Source of the DNA: an uncultured Clostridia bacterium
Lineage (GTDB): Bacteria; Bacillota; Clostridia; Oscillospirales; Ruminococcaceae
NCBI GenBank assembly: GCA_947385505.1
Contig: CANDLP010000083.1
Span: 1-8,530, forward strand
DNA length: 8,530 nucleotides
Reading direction: 5' to 3'
Position 1 is the stretch's first letter, and every line of letters starts with the position of its first letter. Made by a program: the position numbers and the translations under genes. Under the pieces are notes generated by a model that saw nothing but the letters and a program-made list of their open reading frames with translations, was not told the DNA's origin and made no database searches. Of this stretch, positions 6,251 through 8,530 are shown piece by piece.

Positions 6251-7945
6251 TTATCCTGCAGCTTCAACAGGATATCCCGAAATACCGAAAAGCTCCGTAT
6301 TATCATCAAATTCATCTTGTTCCGCAGCACGAAGACCGATTATTTTACCGTTACCGTTTTCGTCCTTTTCTTTATAATTTCTCTCAACATATATATCAAT
6401 TGAGCCTTTTTCGTCCCAGTTGCTGATTTTTGAAAGAAAAGGATTTTCACTTAAAGAGGGAGAAGAAAATGAATTAAGACTGTCCCAAAAGAGTCTGACA
6501 CGGTTGCCATCATAATAGAACGCTGTTTCTTCTTTATTATAGTTAAGCCCGTATTCCGAATACGCCGAAAACATTTCCGGCATATCGTTCTCCCGTTGAT
6601 AAAAATCGTTATTTTCCCCGCCGAATGATTCATCTGAAATAATCTCCAGACCAATAAGCACATTGTTTTCTCTTACAGCTTTTATATCCGTTACTCCGTC
6701 TTTTTCAAAATACCCAACGGCTTTTACACCGAAAAATCCATTGGATATTTTATCATCAAAACGCCGTACCGGTTTTTCATTGTAATACAGCTTTCCCGAT
6801 ATCGGATTTATCGTAAGGCCAAATGGTTCATAAACCGCATACGTCTCATCGTTGGGTTTTATGTTGTTTTCGGTAAAAGGGAGTTCGATATTTGTAAAGC
6901 TTTTGCCTGTATTTTCAGAGCTTATTTCGAACGCTTTATCTTCCGAATAAAATTTATCAGGTGAAACAAAAGCAAATACTGATATTAAAGCAAAGGTTAA
7001 TACCGCTCCCGAAATAACGGCGGGAAAAGCGGTTTTTTTAATTTTCATAACGGCAATTATCCTTTCTTTTAAGAAATTTCTTACAAATGCACTGTGAAAA
7101 GACGGGAGAAATAACTTATTTTCCTCCATTTCTATCAACGTGCGTGCGTAGTCGGCCTTTTCGCCTATACCCGATTTTTTTACCGTAATTTCATCACAAG
7201 AAAGTTCAATATCACGATTAAACAAAAAATACATAAGCCATACGGCAGGATTAAACCAATGAATACATAAGACAATAGTGCATATCAGCTTCAGAAGCGC
7301 GTTAAAACGACGGATATGTACATATTCGTGAAGAAAAACATAGTTAAGACGTTTTTCACAGCTCCAATCAGTGCTCTTCGGCATTAAGACAACGGGACGT
7401 AAAATGCCGTAGGTAATAGGTGAGCTTATTTTGTCCGACTGTCTTATTGAAACGGATCGCCTTAACGGATGTTCATTCAGCCATTTTTCGGTAAAATCGT
7501 TTTTAATCGGCAAAGAAATCTTGAATTCCTTTAAACAGCGCAGGTAAATTATTGTAAAAAACAACGCGGCAACAACGGAAACAGACAGATATATCAAAGT
7601 TAAAACAGAATTTTTCTCTTCCGTCGGGTTTGAGGAAAACATTAAATTATTTGATATGTCTTCCGATATTTCAGAATTCGGTATTTTATCCGGATAAATA
7701 TCTATATCCGGTTCGGAAGAGGATAAGGGAAAAGATATTTCAACGGCGGAACTTTCAAAAGACCGATCCCATAATGAGTAAATGCTTATCGGGGAAATCA
7801 GTGTGTAAGGGATCAAAAGCCTTATAAATACCACTGCCCAAAGTATAAGGAGAATATTTTTCGGAAGTAATCTTTTTATTATTGGACGTATAAGAAAAAT
7901 AACCATAATAATTACCGCACCGTAGACCGACATCTGAAAAAGCAT
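6251..7945 (-). CDS. BlaR1/MecR1-like M56 membrane metalloprotease with duplicated extracellular module
   Basis: This 564-residue protein is read from ATG at 7945. Membrane segments are visible near residues 2-20, 30-50, 113-134, 218-242 and 306-328. The M56 protease core lies around 145-300. Its zinc motif HEYVH is at 206-210, and Glu247 in a RDIELSCDE segment is the likely third ligand. In the BlaR1 family, sensing of an outside signal activates this cytoplasmic protease and leads to loss of the BlaI-type repressor. Here the outside C-terminal part (about 329-564) is not a penicillin-binding domain. It contains two related modules (about 372-437 and 462-542), each with GL-N, YY, VR-F-D, G-DI, R and IGL landmarks. 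The ligand is unknown; a beta-lactam is not indicated. The gene follows the repressor after 31 bases and shares its promoter. Similar architecture is common in Clostridia, from memory. Confidence 0.85.
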   Translation of the reverse strand: MLFQMSVYGAVIIMVIFLIRPIIKRLLPKNILLILWAVVFIRLLIPYTLISPISIYSLWDRSFESSAVEISFPLSSSEPDIDIYPDKIPNSEISEDISNNLMFSSNPTEEKNSVLTLIYLSVSVVAALFFTIIYLRCLKEFKISLPIKNDFTEKWLNEHPLRRSVSIRQSDKISSPITYGILRPVVLMPKSTDWSCEKRLNYVFLHEYVHIRRFNALLKLICTIVLCIHWFNPAVWLMYFLFNRDIELSCDEITVKKSGIGEKADYARTLIEMEENKLFLPSFHSAFVRNFLKERIIAVMKIKKTAFPAVISGAVLTFALISVFAFVSPDKFYSEDKAFEISSENTGKSFTNIELPFTENNIKPNDETYAVYEPFGLTINPISGKLYYNEKPVRRFDDKISNGFFGVKAVGYFEKDGVTDIKAVRENNVLIGLEIISDESFGGENNDFYQRENDMPEMFSAYSEYGLNYNKEETAFYYDGNRVRLFWDSLNSFSSPSLSENPFLSKISNWDEKGSIDIYVERNYKEKDENGNGKIIGLRAAEQDEFDDNTELFGISGYPVEAAG

Positions 7946-7953
7946 TATTTTCA

Positions 7954-7962
7954 CACCTCTTT
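7954..7962 (-). promoter_or_regulatory. Ribosome binding site that fixes the protease start at 7945
   Basis: On the minus strand AAAGAGGTG (7962-7954) lies eight bases before ATG at 7945. A GTG at 7954-7952 in the same frame begins on the last base of this site and would be too close to use, so the ATG three codons later was chosen. Confidence 0.75.
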
Positions 7963-7976
7963 CTATTTTCTAACAT

Positions 7977-8348
7977 TTATTCAAATTCGCCCACTATTTC
8001 CTTTAATTTTTCGATCTGCTCGGCGGAAAGCTTTTTTCTTCCCAAAAGAGCGGCGAAAAGCTTATCGGCGGAACCGTCGTATATTTTATTTATCAATTCG
8101 TCGGTTTCCGATTCCTGCACCTGTTCCTTCGGAATAAGCGCGTGACAAAGAAAATTGGGTTCAATGCGCTGAATTGCTCCTTTTTTTATACATCTTTTTA
8201 TAAGAGTGTAAGTGGTATTGATATTCCAGCCCACCTCTTCGGATAAAACATCGGCAATCTGCTTAGCTTTTGTGTCGCCGTTTTTCCAGAGAACCTCCAT
8301 TATTTTTAATTCCGAATCGTAAAGCTTATTTTGGGGACGATTTAACAT
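7977..8348 (-). CDS. BlaI/MecI/CopY-family transcriptional repressor
   Basis: This 123-residue protein has the usual length of the BlaI family. A winged helix-turn-helix fills residues 8-72, with SELKIMEVLWKNG, KQIADVL and the diagnostic WNINTTYTLIKR-KKGAI recognition region (41-59). The C-terminal helices (about 80-123) should form the dimer, ending with LSAEQIEKLKEIV. ATG at 8348 has AAAGGAG (8363-8357) eight bases upstream. The partner protease gene follows, so the pair forms a sensor-repressor operon. By family knowledge the repressor binds dyads at its own promoter and is lost when the protease is triggered. The Asn-Phe cleavage site known in Staphylococcus BlaI is not evident: aligned by eye, that position reads Ala-Leu within KLFAALL. 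Its target genes beyond its own operon are not visible. Confidence 0.93.
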   Translation of the reverse strand: MLNRPQNKLYDSELKIMEVLWKNGDTKAKQIADVLSEEVGWNINTTYTLIKRCIKKGAIQRIEPNFLCHALIPKEQVQESETDELINKIYDGSADKLFAALLGRKKLSAEQIEKLKEIVGEFE

Positions 8349-8367
8349 TGAATTGGCTCCTTTCTAT

Positions 8368-8381
8368 ACTAACACAGTAGT
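8368..8381. promoter_or_regulatory. Possible second BlaI-type operator
   Basis: ACTA (8368-8371) and TAGT (8378-8381) form an inverted repeat with a 6-base spacer, located in the transcript leader about 30 bases (three helical turns) from the stronger dyad at 8399-8409. It uses the same half-sites but wider spacing, so it is the weaker candidate. Confidence 0.4.
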
Positions 8382-8396
8382 TTGTAATTTAATTAT

Positions 8397-8425
8397 ATAC
8401 TACCATAGTCTTATAAATTTGTCAA
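8397..8425 (-). promoter_or_regulatory. Promoter of the repressor-protease operon
   Basis: On the minus strand a perfect TTGACA (8425-8420) is followed after 17 bases by TAGTAT (8402-8397). A better-looking TATAAT lies five bases further on, but its 22-base spacing is too long. The start site should lie near 8390, giving a leader of roughly 40 bases that includes the second dyad. Confidence 0.7.
8399..8409. promoter_or_regulatory. Likely BlaI-type operator overlapping the -10 element
   Basis: ACTACCATAGT is an inverted repeat with ACTA/TAGT half-sites and a 3-base spacer. It lies between the -35 and -10 elements and partly covers the -10, the usual place for a BlaI-family autoregulatory operator. 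Its half-sites resemble the TAC/GTA-type cores of this family. Confidence 0.55.
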
Positions 8426-8458
8426 GTAGATTAAAAGAATTTTTTAAATATTTTTATA

Positions 8459-8530
8459 CTATAGCAATCCAAAAGAAGAATAAATAGCGGCGAAGCCGCA
8501 CCTGTCTTTTTCGCTTCCTTTTTGGACACC
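8459..8530 (-). other. Edge segment: GC-rich hairpin and open frame running off the window, possible dispersed repeat
   Basis: GCGGC (8487-8491) and GCCGC (8495-8499) form a tight hairpin with a GAA loop, unlike the AT-rich surroundings. On the minus strand a 23-codon frame is open from the edge to TAG at 8461-8459; a second frame is also open across the same stretch and encodes KKEAKKTGAASPLF. From memory, short predicted proteins with such strings recur in Ruminococcus-type genomes, which would fit a dispersed intergenic repeat rather than a gene. It could also be the tail of a neighbouring gene. Neither can be settled from 72 bases. Confidence 0.35.

Noticed and set aside
7952..7954. GTG as start of the M56 protease gene
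   Set aside because: It overlaps the ribosome site; ATG at 7945 has eight-base spacing and loses only three residues.
7977..8348. Classical beta-lactam resistance regulator pair
   Set aside because: The repressor family fits, but the sensor lacks a penicillin-binding domain and no beta-lactamase gene is present, so no resistance role is claimed.

Overview
The window looks like chromosomal DNA of a plant-fibre-degrading Firmicute of the class Clostridia, most like Ruminococcus and its relatives. This rests on moderate GC, strong AAAGGAG-type ribosome sites, consensus sigma-A promoters, GH43 arabinoxylan enzymes, Firmicute-type lipoprotein signals and a BlaI/BlaR1-type pair. The genus is an inference. 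TGA acts as a normal stop here (first GH43 gene), so the standard bacterial code applies. I see no tRNA, rRNA, CRISPR array, transposase or phage gene. No gene-free gap exceeds about 180 bases.

Left part (1-2577): a leftward gene, cut by the window edge, encodes a LacI-like sugar-sensor domain without a DNA-binding head. It is transcribed divergently from a sugar-hydrolase cluster. The 172-base gap holds one good promoter for each direction and a possible operator between and over them. The first rightward gene is a cytoplasmic GH43+CBM6 enzyme of the arabinoxylan arabinofuranohydrolase type.

Middle (2578-6250): eleven bases later comes a close paralogue of the same enzyme. It carries a lipoprotein signal peptide, an acidic linker and an extra C-terminal module, so it should sit on the outer face of the membrane. 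Next is a family 1 sugar-binding protein gene for an ABC importer, with no permease genes beside it. Its body is intact, but its signal peptide is interrupted by an in-frame TGA, and the best-placed start codon reads ATC rather than ATG. A perfect 18-bp stem then forms a two-way terminator.

Right part (6251-8530): a leftward two-gene operon encodes a BlaI-family repressor and a BlaR1/MecR1-like M56 membrane metalloprotease. The sensor has no penicillin-binding domain; its outside part holds two copies of a roughly 70-80-residue module. ACTA/TAGT dyads over the promoter suggest autoregulation. The last ~70 bases hold a GC-rich hairpin and an open frame running off the edge, possibly a dispersed repeat.

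Working model (inference): the membrane-anchored GH43 trims arabinose from arabinoxylan outside the cell, a binding protein would have delivered the products to an importer encoded elsewhere, and the cytoplasmic GH43 finishes them inside. The HTH-less sensor may report sugar status. The BlaI/BlaR1-like pair is probably a separate unit. The most notable points are the interrupted signal peptide, the inside/outside enzyme pair and the duplicated sensor module.
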